From CAZNUM01 sp964539305 (lineage in GTDB: Bacteria; Fidelibacterota; Marinisomatia; Marinisomatales; TCS55): a stretch of DNA of 64,000 nt. The stretch covers positions 4,105 to 68,104 of the forward strand of contig CAZIIM010000009.1 of assembly GCA_964539305.1 (NCBI GenBank), given 5' to 3'. How positions within the stretch are numbered: the first letter of the stretch is position 1; each line of letters opens with the position of its first letter. The notes below the pieces were generated by a model that was given only the letters and a program-made list of their open reading frames with translations, was not told the origin of the DNA and made no database searches. Below are positions 34,757 through 44,300 of the stretch, piece after piece. The position numbers and the translations under genes are program-made.

Positions 34757-35861
34757 GGGCTGAAAAAGTTAAGCGTCTGATTTCTTCTTCATATTTGGGG
34801 TACATGCCCAAATTACGTACGGCCTTGATGACGACAGCGTGCAATTTGGCCTGATTCGGATCCGCAAGAATGGGCAGGATCTGGGGAATAATGTCGCTAT
34901 CACCCAGGGTGCCTAGTTTTTGAATAGCCTTCCGGCGGATTTCCAGGGGATAGTCACCGTTCTTAGCTATTTCCTGGACCGCTTTCAAAACTTCCGGATC
35001 GTTGAATTCTCCCAGGGCGTCCAGAAGCGTATTAAGCAAATTGTAATATTGATTTTTACCGGTCTGATAGGTCTGTAGCAGGGCCAGAACCAGGTTTTCC
35101 TCTTTAACCCCCGCCATGGTATTCAGGGCAAAATCGCGGACTTCCAGGTTTGATTTGGGATCCCCGAGTAATTCTGCAAAAGCACTGGCCACTTGGGAGG
35201 GGTCCTTTTTCCCCAGTATTTCCAGGGCACGATTGCGAACGCCTAGATTAATTTCCGGGTCTTTTGAAATGGATACCAGGATGGGAACCACTTCATCCGT
35301 TCCCAGCGCCCCCAGCGTTTCTGCCAGTAGTTTTTCGGTGCGGTTGAAATTACTTTTGCTGACTTCATATAGATCCAGCAGCGCCAGCACCTGATCTTTG
35401 GTACGGACCTTATTCAAACTGCGAACCAGGGCCATTTGAACGCTGTTTGTTTTTTCTTCAGTCTTATTCATGGCCTGCACCATGGCATCCGCGGCCACGG
35501 GATCATCTTTAAATTCCGCCAGTAGTTCAATGGAGGCCACCATGAAGGTGACATCCAGGGCTGCCGCTTCTCCTACCGTTTCGGCGATGGCGTTAAGGGC
35601 CGTGGGATGATGGGTCTCTGCCAGCGCTTTTCCGGCGGCAATCCGAACATCGAAAGGCTGATTACTGTCCTTATAAATGGCAATCATTTCTTCCAGGGCC
35701 TGAAGTTTCCCTTCGTTGTAGGATGCCTGGAGTTTTTCGATCATTTCATAGCTGGGTTCCTCTTCACCCCAACCCCCGGGTAAAAAACGGCTTAGAAGCG
35801 AACATCCGCTTATCATCAGGGAGAATAAAAAAATCAGAATGAATCGCGGTTCAGGTTTCAT
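34734..35861 (-). CDS. HEAT-repeat lipoprotein
   Basis: A 375-residue lipoprotein: the N-terminus has a hydrophobic run and a lipobox M-I-S-G-C with acylated Cys20. The rest is a helical solenoid of about eight HEAT-like pairs from residue 40 on ('I-R-R-K-A-I-Q-K-L-G-T-L-G-D', 'V-R-N-R-A-L-E-I-L-G-K-K-D' are typical). Such repeats bind other proteins; no catalytic site is expected. It starts 11 nt inside the end of the LpxH-like gene. Probably facing the periplasm. Confidence 0.8.
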   Translation of the reverse strand: MKPEPRFILIFLFSLMISGCSLLSRFLPGGWGEEEPSYEMIEKLQASYNEGKLQALEEMIAIYKDSNQPFDVRIAAGKALAETHHPTALNAIAETVGEAAALDVTFMVASIELLAEFKDDPVAADAMVQAMNKTEEKTNSVQMALVRSLNKVRTKDQVLALLDLYEVSKSNFNRTEKLLAETLGALGTDEVVPILVSISKDPEINLGVRNRALEILGKKDPSQVASAFAELLGDPKSNLEVRDFALNTMAGVKEENLVLALLQTYQTGKNQYYNLLNTLLDALGEFNDPEVLKAVQEIAKNGDYPLEIRRKAIQKLGTLGDSDIIPQILPILADPNQAKLHAVVIKAVRNLGMYPKYEEEIRRLTFSAHEKALHQ

Positions 35862-36594
35862 GGTTTCCCCAGAATTTCAATGTCAGGTCTTCCCCATCAA
35901 AGTAGCCGTAGGAAAAATAATTGAGCCAATCCCCCAGAATCAACATTTTCCCGCCATTGACAGGTACTTCCCGCGCCTGGTGGTAGTGACCGGTAATAAA
36001 ATAATCGTAACCATTGTCAATTTTCTCCTGGGCATGAATCTGCATCTCGTTCTGAATTTTCAGATTGTATTCGTCCGAATGTTCGTAGTGTTCCCCTTTC
36101 TTGGATATCCATCGGGCAAAGGCGTAACCAATCCGGGGGTGAACCCAGCGGTAAAGCCAGATGAACAGGGGATTCCGGATCACTGCTTTCAGTACCCGAT
36201 AACCTCTGTCCCAGGATAGGTACCCGTCTCCATGGGTGATGTAGAATTTTTTCTGGTCGATTTCAACGGATACGTCGTCTAAATAAGCCTTGGTCATGAG
36301 GGTTCCGGAAATAAAATCCTGAATCCAGTAATCATGATTCCCCACTAAATAGTGAACCTCCACTCCCGCCGTTTTCAGGTCAAACAACCGGTGGTAGAGG
36401 GGGAAATATACTTTTGGAATCACATCCCTGTATTCAAAATAAAAATCAAATAAATCTCCGTTAATAAAGAGGGTACCACCTTCGGCCTTTACAAAATCCA
36501 GGAATGCCAACAATTGATTTTCCCGTTCCGTATTCCCCGGTGAGCGGTTCAGCATGAGATGAATATCTGAAATAAAGAAGATCGGTGTCTGCAT
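35851..36594 (-). CDS. UDP-2,3-diacylglucosamine hydrolase-like metallophosphoesterase (LpxH type)
   Basis: A 247-residue calcineurin-fold phosphoesterase with a full metal-ligand set: D10 and H12 in S-D-I-H, D47 in N-G-D-L, N86/H87 in G-N-H-D, H121 in T-H-G-D-G and H203/H205 in G-H-Y-H. The 'H-G-D' and a helical insertion (about 125-190) are typical of the LpxH branch, which cleaves UDP-2,3-diacylglucosamine to lipid X in lipid A synthesis. FCB genomes often carry several such paralogues, so the substrate is likely but not proven. First gene of the minus-strand operon, diverging from the 36751 gene. Confidence 0.8.
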   Translation of the reverse strand: MQTPIFFISDIHLMLNRSPGNTERENQLLAFLDFVKAEGGTLFINGDLFDFYFEYRDVIPKVYFPLYHRLFDLKTAGVEVHYLVGNHDYWIQDFISGTLMTKAYLDDVSVEIDQKKFYITHGDGYLSWDRGYRVLKAVIRNPLFIWLYRWVHPRIGYAFARWISKKGEHYEHSDEYNLKIQNEMQIHAQEKIDNGYDYFITGHYHQAREVPVNGGKMLILGDWLNYFSYGYFDGEDLTLKFWGNHET

Positions 36595-36727
36595 GAGGGG
36601 AAAACTAACCTTGTACCCCTTCCGCAGGCAAACGATTAAACGGATTGTTAGTCCGAGTGAAATTTGTCGCCTGCATTACTCTTTTAACAATTGTTTTGAA
36701 ATAGAGTCGAAAAAAAAGGAACATGTA

Positions 36728-36741
36728 AGGTAAATTTACCT
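36728..36741. promoter_or_regulatory. 14-bp perfect palindrome upstream of the protease-barrel gene
   Basis: AGGTAAATTTACCT is a perfect dyad ending 9 nt before the ATG at 36751, in the 156-bp divergent region. A second shorter dyad, AACAATTGTT, lies at 36686-36695. Both sit where an operator could act, but no cognate regulator is known and palindromes of this length are expected a few times per window by chance. Confidence 0.3.
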
Positions 36742-36750
36742 ATCATTACC

Positions 36751-39700
36751 ATGAAGCGAAATCTGATCCTGATCTGGCTGGCTTCCTGCCAGTTTTTATT
36801 CTCCCAGTCTTTTGGGCAAAACAAAGTCCAATACCGGGAATTTGACTGGTCTTATATCTCCTCGCCTCAATTTGATGTGTATTACTACGGGGATGAGATC
36901 GAACTGGCAAAGTTTACGATGGAAACGGCCAATAAGGCCTATGAACAAATATCCAAACATTTACGGTGGACCCTGAGAAAGAGGGTGCCCATTATTGTAT
37001 ACCATTCCCATAATGATTTCCAGCAGACGAATGTGGTGTACGAATATATGCAGGAGGGGATTGGGGGTGTAACGGAGCTGTTTAAAAACAGGGTGGTGCT
37101 CCCCTTTGAAGGGGACTATGAACAGTTTCGCCATGTCATTCACCATGAATTGGTCCATGCGGTCATCAATGATATGATTTATGGTGGCCGGATGCAGAAC
37201 ATTGCCTCCGGAAGGATTCGTCTTCGAATTCCCCTGTGGGCCAATGAAGGGCTGGCAGAATTTCTTTCCATGGACTGGGACACCCAGGCGGACATGATTA
37301 TCCGGGATTTGTCCATTAATGAACGCATTCCCTCCATTGAAGAGTTGGAATATTATTTTGCCTACAAAGGGGGGCAATCTGTCTGGAAGTTCATAGCGGG
37401 GAAGTATGGTCGTGAGAAAATCGGTGAAATTTTCACGGCCATGAAGCAGACCCAGAATGCCGAAAAAGGCTTCAAACAAGCCCTTGGGATGGATTTTGAG
37501 GAGCTGACCAAGCAGTGGCACAAGCATATTAAAAAGGAATACTGGCCTGACATTGCCGGGCGGGACGCCGTGGGGGACATTGCCAAAGCGCTAACCGACC
37601 ATAAAAAACGAAAAAATTATTACAATGTTTCTCCGGCTGTTTCCCCGGATGGAAGCAAAATTGCCGTCCTGTCGGACCGTTCAGGTTATATGGATGTGTA
37701 CATCATCGATGCCATTACGGGCAAACAACTGAAACGGCTGGTGAAAGGAAACCGCTCCATTGATTTTGAAGAATTAAAATTTTTGCAGCCGGGAATTTCC
37801 TGGTCGCCCGATAGTCGTCGTATTGTTATTGCCGCCAAGGCCGGTGCCCATGATGCCCTTTACCTGATTAATGTAAGAAATAAAAAACGGGAAAAGATCG
37901 TTTTTGATCTGGACGGTGTCTTCACAGCCGCCTGGAGCCCCGATGGGAAACAATTAACTTTCGTGGGAAATAAGGGCAGTTTCAGTGACATCTATATTTA
38001 TGATCTGGAATCAAAATCACTTCGGAAAGGGACAGACGATGTTTTCTCCGATTCTCAACCGAGCTGGAGTCTGGATGGAAAGTATATTGCCTTTGTTTCC
38101 GACCGTGGGGATGTGCTGAATGCCGATTCAACCACAGCCACCACCATGTTGAACCATGATTTTTCCCAAAAGGATATTTACTTGCTGGAAGTAGCCACCG
38201 GAAAGATTACGCGTGTGACCAATACACCCCAGAATGAAGGATATCCTCTCTGGGTACACAGTCGACAGGGTCTGTTTTTTGTTTCTGACTATCATGGTAT
38301 CTGGAATATCGCCTATCGGGACCTGGAGACCGACTCAACCGCCATTCTGACGAATCTCCTCACCGGGGCGTTTCAACTGAGTCTGACTCAGAATGATGAA
38401 TCTCTTTTCTTTGCCGGTTATTCCGGATTAGGGTGGGACGTGTACCGGATCAACAAGCCTTTGGAATTACAACCGGTGGAGGTAAGCCCAACCCAGTTCG
38501 ATCTCAACAAAGATAAGGAGCCGGAAGAAATTGCTGACTTACGAAAAGATCGTCGGCGAAAAGCGGAACCGGATGAATCCGCTGATTATTCCAACTACAT
38601 TTTCTCCTGGGATTACGAGCGTTTTAATGAAGCCACATATGCGGAAGGAGCGACGGAGGCACCGCCCGATTCCGAAATGAAGCAAAGTGGCGAATACGTA
38701 CCCCATCCGTATAAAACCCACTTTACACTGGACCTGGTTCAGGCAAACCTGGGTTACAATAACATCTTCAGCATCGCACAAGGGTTGACTATGTTCTGGT
38801 TCAGCGATGTCATGGGCGATCATCAACTCTCCTTCGGGACCGAAATGGTACTCACTCTGAGGAACAGTGATTATTATTTGAATTATGCTTATTTAAAAAA
38901 CAGGACGGACTATTTTTTTACTGCCTTTCACCAGGCTGATTTTTTCGCTGCCGGATATCTGGACAAGGGAACGTATTACAGTGAATTAACGGCTCGTCTG
39001 CGGCATTACGGTCTGGTGGTATCCCTTTCCAGACCCTTCAACCGGTTCCAGCGTTTGGAGGGTGGATTCATCTTCCACGGTATCGAATATAAAGTATTTG
39101 ATGTGGACCCTTACCTGAATAAAACCTTCATTTATCAGAAGGACAGTTTTACGTCTTTGAATCCAGCCCTCAGCTATATTTACGACAATTCAGTCTTTGG
39201 ATACACTGGACCTGTGGACGGGATGCGGCAAAATACGACCCTTGAAATCAGCCCTGGAACAGGGAAGAAAGGCATCTCCTACCAGAAATTGAAAATCGAT
39301 TTTCGGAAGTATCAATTACTGGGGCGTAATTATACCGTGGCAGGGCGGGCTTTTTTCGGTGTTAGCACGGGCCGGCACCCGCAGAAGTATTTCCTCGGCG
39401 GGATGGAAAACTGGTTGTTTGGTTCGGGTGAAACCGATGGCAAAAGTGATAAGGATGCCCGCTGGCGGAATGTGGTTCTGGATACGGAAAACAAAACCCT
39501 GCTTCAGGACATTTATTTTTCCGAGTTTGCACTTCCGCTCCGGGGGGCCCGTTTCTCGGAACGGTTTGGGACCAAAGTATTCCTGGCCAATTTTGAAGTC
39601 CGCTTTCCCTTCATTCAATATTTTCAACTGGGCTTCCCCGCAAAAATTATTCTGGGCAACATTCGCGGTCATATCTTTTTTGATGTGGGGGCTGCCTGGG

Positions 39701-39909
39701 ATGACCCTCGTGAATTTACAAGTCATGAAAAACTGGTGGCCAAATACGGAACCGATATCCCCCGATCCTTCACTCCCTGGGTGAAAACATTTGGTTACGG
39801 CATCAAAATACCGCTTTACTTCCTGTGGCGGATTGAAGCTGCCTACGATGTATTACCGAATAAATTCTCCAAGCCCCAGTGGTACGTCTCCATCGGGTAC
39901 GACTGGTAA
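36751..39909 (+). CDS. Zinc metallopeptidase - TolB-like propeller - Omp85-like barrel fusion protein
   Basis: A 1052-residue exported protein of three modules. After a signal peptide (to about F-S-Q), a gluzincin-like domain carries H-E-L-V-H at 132-136 and a downstream 'W-A-N-E-G-L-A-E-F' that supplies the third zinc ligand (peptidase MA type). Residues about 290-560 hold five PD40/TolB propeller repeats (S-P-D-G-S-K-I-A, S-P-D-S-R-R-I-V, S-P-D-G-K-Q-L-T, S-L-D-G-K-Y-I-A and a degenerate one). The last 350-400 residues look like an outer-membrane barrel of the bacterial surface antigen/Omp85 class ('F-L-G-G-M-E-N-W', 'A-N-F-E-V-R-F-P-F'), ending in an aromatic residue. It would place a protease at the outer membrane; substrate unknown. 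Confidence 0.82.
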   Translation: MKRNLILIWLASCQFLFSQSFGQNKVQYREFDWSYISSPQFDVYYYGDEIELAKFTMETANKAYEQISKHLRWTLRKRVPIIVYHSHNDFQQTNVVYEYMQEGIGGVTELFKNRVVLPFEGDYEQFRHVIHHELVHAVINDMIYGGRMQNIASGRIRLRIPLWANEGLAEFLSMDWDTQADMIIRDLSINERIPSIEELEYYFAYKGGQSVWKFIAGKYGREKIGEIFTAMKQTQNAEKGFKQALGMDFEELTKQWHKHIKKEYWPDIAGRDAVGDIAKALTDHKKRKNYYNVSPAVSPDGSKIAVLSDRSGYMDVYIIDAITGKQLKRLVKGNRSIDFEELKFLQPGISWSPDSRRIVIAAKAGAHDALYLINVRNKKREKIVFDLDGVFTAAWSPDGKQLTFVGNKGSFSDIYIYDLESKSLRKGTDDVFSDSQPSWSLDGKYIAFVSDRGDVLNADSTTATTMLNHDFSQKDIYLLEVATGKITRVTNTPQNEGYPLWVHSRQGLFFVSDYHGIWNIAYRDLETDSTAILTNLLTGAFQLSLTQNDESLFFAGYSGLGWDVYRINKPLELQPVEVSPTQFDLNKDKEPEEIADLRKDRRRKAEPDESADYSNYIFSWDYERFNEATYAEGATEAPPDSEMKQSGEYVPHPYKTHFTLDLVQANLGYNNIFSIAQGLTMFWFSDVMGDHQLSFGTEMVLTLRNSDYYLNYAYLKNRTDYFFTAFHQADFFAAGYLDKGTYYSELTARLRHYGLVVSLSRPFNRFQRLEGGFIFHGIEYKVFDVDPYLNKTFIYQKDSFTSLNPALSYIYDNSVFGYTGPVDGMRQNTTLEISPGTGKKGISYQKLKIDFRKYQLLGRNYTVAGRAFFGVSTGRHPQKYFLGGMENWLFGSGETDGKSDKDARWRNVVLDTENKTLLQDIYFSEFALPLRGARFSERFGTKVFLANFEVRFPFIQYFQLGFPAKIILGNIRGHIFFDVGAAWDDPREFTSHEKLVAKYGTDIPRSFTPWVKTFGYGIKIPLYFLWRIEAAYDVLPNKFSKPQWYVSIGYDW

Positions 39910-39970
39910 TCCGATCCCGCCTGCTTTCAGCTTGATTCTCGTCTAAACCTGTTTCAATTTCCATTTCTGT

Positions 39971-41329
39971 ATGGTGTCTTCTAAATCTAAAACAGTCTAT
40001 CTCTGTTCTGCCTGTGGTGAGGATTTCCCCAAGTGGAATGGCCAGTGCCCGAAGTGTCGTGAATGGGGTACGCTCAGCGAATACCGGGTTCGAAAGGATC
40101 GCTCCAGACCAAAAAATCAGACAGCACGGGAATATACAAACCTGACCGAAATCATAGACCGGGGACCGGAACAGCGCATTAAAACCGGATTGCGGGAAGT
40201 GGATCGCGTTCTGGGGGGAGGCCTCCTGGAAGGGTCTCTGGTATTGCTGGGAGGGAACCCGGGGGTGGGAAAATCAACTTTAGCCCTTCAATTGGTTCCC
40301 AATTTGAAGAAAACAGTGCTCTATGTATCTGCTGAAGAGAGCGAGGATCAAATTGCCCTCCGTTCCCGGCGTTTGGGCATACAGACGAAGGATTTATACC
40401 TTTCAGCCGAAAATAATATTCAAGGGATTCTGGATCAAATTACGCTGGTAAAACCGAAGGTGGTGGTCATTGATTCGATCCAGACGGTGTATAGCGATTC
40501 CCTGGATTCCCTCCCCGGTTCTGCCAGCCAGATCAGGGAATGTGGACAGCAATTTCTGCAAACAGCCAAGATTCATACGATTGCTGTCATCATGATCGGG
40601 CATGTGACCAAGGAGGGGATGATTGCGGGGCCCAAGATGCTAGAGCATATGGTGGACACAGTTTTATACTTGGAAGGGGAGGAACGGCATGATCACCGGA
40701 TTCTGCGATCGGTGAAAAACCGCTTCGGAACGACAAATGAAGTGGGAATTTTTCATATGGGAGCGAAGGGGCTGGAGGAGGTGACCAACCCATCCGAAAT
40801 CTTTCTGGCAGAGCGGCAGGATGAAATTTCCGGTTCGACCATTTTCCCTTCGATTGAAGGAACCCGCCCCATCCTGGTTGAGGTACAGGCTCTGGTCTCA
40901 AAAGCGAACTTTGGTACCCCCCAGCGTAATGTGAATGGATTTGATTTTAAGCGCTTATCCATGCTGTTGGCCGTCCTGGAGAAGCGAGTGGGAGTCCTGA
41001 TGGGGACCAGTGATGTGTTTGTTAATCTGGTGGGAGGTCTCAAGGTGGACGACCCGGCGGCAGATCTGGCGGTCATTTCGGCTGTGGCCTCCAGCGCCAA
41101 AAATGCGGTCATTCCTGCTGGGGTGGTCCTGGTTGGGGAGGTCGGTTTGGGCGGCGAAATTCGATCGGTGAGCCATTTTGAAAAACGGGTTCGGGAAGCG
41201 GCTTCACTGGGATTTGACAAATTACTGGCTCCGGCAGTGAATGTGAAACGATTACGGAAGCAAAAAGGCCAGCCCCTTACATTAATACCGGTCAATACGG
41301 TCCCGGAAGCATTCAGCCGCCTATTCTGA
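39971..41329 (+). CDS. radA: DNA repair protein RadA
   Basis: RecA-like branch-migration ATPase, 452 residues. Zinc finger cysteines C12, C15, C26, C29; Walker A G-N-P-G-V-G-K-S-T near 95-103; the family-specific K-N-R-F-G at 249-253; and a C-terminal Lon-type domain (from about 280; 'G-E-V-G-L-G-G-E-I-R'). It promotes D-loop extension in recombination. Sits 61 nt after the barrel gene and 14 nt before tgt. Confidence 0.98.
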   Translation: MVSSKSKTVYLCSACGEDFPKWNGQCPKCREWGTLSEYRVRKDRSRPKNQTAREYTNLTEIIDRGPEQRIKTGLREVDRVLGGGLLEGSLVLLGGNPGVGKSTLALQLVPNLKKTVLYVSAEESEDQIALRSRRLGIQTKDLYLSAENNIQGILDQITLVKPKVVVIDSIQTVYSDSLDSLPGSASQIRECGQQFLQTAKIHTIAVIMIGHVTKEGMIAGPKMLEHMVDTVLYLEGEERHDHRILRSVKNRFGTTNEVGIFHMGAKGLEEVTNPSEIFLAERQDEISGSTIFPSIEGTRPILVEVQALVSKANFGTPQRNVNGFDFKRLSMLLAVLEKRVGVLMGTSDVFVNLVGGLKVDDPAADLAVISAVASSAKNAVIPAGVVLVGEVGLGGEIRSVSHFEKRVREAASLGFDKLLAPAVNVKRLRKQKGQPLTLIPVNTVPEAFSRLF

Positions 41330-41343
41330 AAAGGACTGCCGCG

Positions 41344-42477
41344 TTGAAGTTTAAAATCCATGAGGGGGATCAACACACTTCCGCCAGAAGGGGAGAAATT
41401 GAAACCGCCCATAGTTCAATTCCGACGCCCGTTTTCATGCCCATTGGTACCCAGGGCGCGGTGAAAACAGTTGATCCTCAGCTTTTAGAAGTACTTGATG
41501 TCCAGATTATTCTGGGGAATACTTACCATCTGTACCTTCGGCCCGGTGCTCCTCTGGTACGCCAGGCGGGAGGTCTGCACCGTTTCATGAGCTGGGGTCG
41601 TTCCATTCTCACCGACAGTGGCGGATATCAGGTCTTTTCCCTGGCCCGGTTAAACCGTATCCGGGATGAAGGGGTCGAATTTCAATCCCATTTGGATGGC
41701 AGCCGCCATTTTCTGTCCCCTGAAAAATCCATGGAAATCCAGCGCGATCTGGGTGCCGATATTATCATGGCCTTTGACGAATGTCCACCGGGGGACGCGG
41801 ATCGTGGAACCTTGGAACAGGCGGTGAAACGGACGGGTTTGTGGGTACAACGGTGTCATGCCTATTTAGAATCATCACCACCGGTCCATTCCTGGGAACA
41901 GACCCTGTTCCCGATTGTCCAGGGAGGAGTTTACCCGGAATTGCGGTCCCGGAGTGTAGAAACAGTACTTCCCTACACCACTTGTGGCATAGCCATTGGT
42001 GGCCTGGCAGTGGGGGAGGAAAAGGGTGCCATGTTTGAGATGATTGAATTACTGGATGGCCTCCTGCCGAAGGATCATCCCCGTTACCTTATGGGAGTGG
42101 GACGCCCCACCGATCTGGTGCAATCGGTCCAGCTGGGTGTGGATATGTTCGATTGTGTATTACCCACCCGCAATGCCCGGAATGGACAACTTTTTACCCA
42201 CGAAGGGATTGTTAATATCAGTAACGAAAAATATAAATCCGATTTTAATCCCGTGGACGGGCAATGTCACTGTTACGGCTGTAAACACTTTTCCCGGGCC
42301 TATCTGCGGCATTTATTCAACGTACGGGAAGTGCTTGGCTTAAGACTGGCCACCCTTCATAATTTGACCTACTTTTCAGACCTGATGAAGACGATCCGAT
42401 CCACCCTGGCCGAAGGTAATTTTTCTTCCTGGTCCCGGTCTTTTTTGGCCGACATGGACGCCCATCCTGGAATGTGA
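41344..42477 (+). CDS. tgt: Queuine tRNA-ribosyltransferase
   Basis: Exchanges G34 for preQ1 in tRNAs with GUN anticodons; 377-residue TIM barrel. 'V-F-M-P-I-G-T-Q-G' near the start, the active-site D-S-G-G-Y-Q-V-F, the nucleophile region 'F-D-C-V-L-P-T-R-N-A-R-N-G' and the zinc site C-H-C-x-x-C with the following histidine are all present. TTG start at 41344; no in-frame ATG nearby. queG, the last enzyme of queuosine formation, is 3 kb downstream on the same strand. Confidence 0.97.
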   Translation: MKFKIHEGDQHTSARRGEIETAHSSIPTPVFMPIGTQGAVKTVDPQLLEVLDVQIILGNTYHLYLRPGAPLVRQAGGLHRFMSWGRSILTDSGGYQVFSLARLNRIRDEGVEFQSHLDGSRHFLSPEKSMEIQRDLGADIIMAFDECPPGDADRGTLEQAVKRTGLWVQRCHAYLESSPPVHSWEQTLFPIVQGGVYPELRSRSVETVLPYTTCGIAIGGLAVGEEKGAMFEMIELLDGLLPKDHPRYLMGVGRPTDLVQSVQLGVDMFDCVLPTRNARNGQLFTHEGIVNISNEKYKSDFNPVDGQCHCYGCKHFSRAYLRHLFNVREVLGLRLATLHNLTYFSDLMKTIRSTLAEGNFSSWSRSFLADMDAHPGM

Positions 42478-43436
42478 AAGTGCGGTTACTTCTCGCCAGC
42501 CTGATTTTCTTAACAATCTGTACGGCCCGGGAGGGAAAACAGGAAACAGTACGGTTTGTGCGTTATTTTGCGTCAGAAAAGGAGTTTATCGCCGGATTAC
42601 CTCTTCCCGCTACCGAACGGTTTAAACGATCCTACTTACAGGTTTTCTACAATCAGAAAAAACAACCGTTGCTGAAGGAATGGCTTGATCCTGAAGGGAC
42701 GATCACCCGGAGGGAACGATTGGAATACGATGACAAAGATCGCCTGATTCGGCGATATCGTTTTGGATCTGAAGGTTACGTGAAAGAATTGATTCAATAC
42801 GGTGCCGGTGAACCGTGGGGTATTGAATTTCGCAAGGTACTGGTGAAATCAAATCAACACATAGATTTCCAGGGGTCCCGGAGTGTGTTTGAACTCGGTC
42901 CGGATTTTGAAATCCAATCCGTCAAATTTTTATTAGTAGATGGTACACCGTACGGGGCTATTGACTTTGTATATGACCATTTAGGCTTCCTGGTCGGGGA
43001 AAACTGGATTCGGCTGCCGGACAGCCTGGTGATTCGGCGATTTGCCTATGGTTATGATCTGGTTTCCGGAAAACGGGAAATCTGGGAATATGATGCCAGC
43101 GGTCAGGAAGTAAGTCATGTGGCGTTGGTGCAGGCACCGGCGGACCAGCTGTACAAGCGTCCTCCACCCCCCAGGGGTAATCGACTGGATGAATTGGCTG
43201 TACTTTTGGAGGACATTCAATCCCATCCCCTCCGCATCCCGTTTGATGTTTTTATCCCTAAATATGAACATGATCGGTTGCAGCTTACCAATGGGGATCG
43301 GCTTCAGATTGATGTCATCCGGTTGGAAACCAATCGTTTAATCTTTCGTCTGGCAGATAGCCCCGATACCCTGACCATGCCACTGAGCCGGGTTACATCC
43401 ATCATTTCAAAGTATGATGAAGCTCTCTACCCTTGA
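42474..43436 (+). CDS. Exported protein of unknown function
   Basis: A 320-residue protein with a signal peptide (V-R-L-L-L-A-S-L-I-F-L to about T-A). GTG start overlapping the tgt stop. The middle has several short strand blocks of the form 'L-E-Y-D-D-K-D-R-L-I-R-R-Y-R-F' and 'W-E-Y-D-A-S-G-Q-E-V-S', resembling the antitoxin/toxin-barrel-like YD or MORN-type tyrosine-rich repeats, and the C-terminal 80 residues form another beta-rich part on 'L-T-N-G-D-R-L'. I do not recognise the family. It is one of the few exported proteins here without glutamine at the cleavage site. Confidence 0.6.
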   Translation: MKVRLLLASLIFLTICTAREGKQETVRFVRYFASEKEFIAGLPLPATERFKRSYLQVFYNQKKQPLLKEWLDPEGTITRRERLEYDDKDRLIRRYRFGSEGYVKELIQYGAGEPWGIEFRKVLVKSNQHIDFQGSRSVFELGPDFEIQSVKFLLVDGTPYGAIDFVYDHLGFLVGENWIRLPDSLVIRRFAYGYDLVSGKREIWEYDASGQEVSHVALVQAPADQLYKRPPPPRGNRLDELAVLLEDIQSHPLRIPFDVFIPKYEHDRLQLTNGDRLQIDVIRLETNRLIFRLADSPDTLTMPLSRVTSIISKYDEALYP

Positions 43437-43520
43437 GCCGGGGATTGCTTTTTGGCATACCCCGGGGTAAATTGAGTTAATAACGTTTTCCCATACGTTG
43501 AACCATATCAGAGGATTTTA

Positions 43521-44291
43521 ATGAAATTTTTTAAGGCCAGCCTGCTCCTGCTATTCATAATGATTGGTTACGGTCAATCTCCAGCCTATCCGCCCCCCAC
43601 AACGCTGATTACCATTCCCTCCGCCGGGACGCTGGTACGGGGAAGTTATTCCATGCAAATGCGGGTTCAGAAAGGCGGCGGACTCATTACGGCACTCAGT
43701 GTCGGTATTACGGACCGGTTCCAGTTCGGTTTATCGTTCGGCTCTCCTAATCTGATCGGAGACGACAGTTTAAAATGGTATCCCCGTCCCGAAGCCAACC
43801 TGAAATATCGATTGCGGAATGAAACCGGTTCTTTCCCCGGTCTGGCCCTCGGCATTGATACGCAGGGTTACGGCGATTTCCACCCGGAAAAGGGACAGAA
43901 CCGCTACGATGTAAAAGCCTGGGGCGTCTACACCAGCGCCAGTAAAAACTGGAAAACACCTTTGGGAAACATGGGACTTCACGCCGGAGTCAATTACAAC
44001 TTTACGGAACAGGATGACGGGGATAAGGATGTGAATACCTTTTTTGGACTGGATATGGAAATCAATCCTGAGCTCTCCCTTCTGGTGGAATACAATGCTG
44101 CCCTGAACGAAAATGACATGACAGCCAAAACCATGTCCATCAGCAGGGGTGGCTACCTGAATGCGGCAATCCGGTGGACGTTTGTTGAACACCTGCATAT
44201 TGAACTGGACTTTAATAATCTCCTGTTTGACAATGAGAAAGTGGACTATTTCAAACGGGAATTGAAAATCACCTATATCGAATACTTTTAG
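43521..44291 (+). CDS. Probable outer membrane beta-barrel protein
   Basis: A 256-residue exported protein: signal peptide ending I-G-Y-G-Q, then amphipathic strands alternating hydrophobic and polar residues through the whole length ('L-I-T-A-L-S-V-G-I-T-D-R-F-Q-F-G-L-S-F-G', 'G-L-H-A-G-V-N-Y-N-F') and a C-terminal phenylalanine, the usual barrel-insertion signal. About ten to twelve strands fit. It resembles YjbH-like or small porin-type barrels without a clear family match. RBS GAGGA. Followed at 9 nt by a TPR protein. Confidence 0.65.
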   Translation: MKFFKASLLLLFIMIGYGQSPAYPPPTTLITIPSAGTLVRGSYSMQMRVQKGGGLITALSVGITDRFQFGLSFGSPNLIGDDSLKWYPRPEANLKYRLRNETGSFPGLALGIDTQGYGDFHPEKGQNRYDVKAWGVYTSASKNWKTPLGNMGLHAGVNYNFTEQDDGDKDVNTFFGLDMEINPELSLLVEYNAALNENDMTAKTMSISRGGYLNAAIRWTFVEHLHIELDFNNLLFDNEKVDYFKRELKITYIEYF

Positions 44292-44300
44292 GCCTTAGCA

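Noticed and set aside
43438..43465. CCGGGG/CCCCGG hairpin after the 42474 gene as terminator
   Set aside because: The stem is good but no T-run follows; it may only be a structural or Rho-related element.
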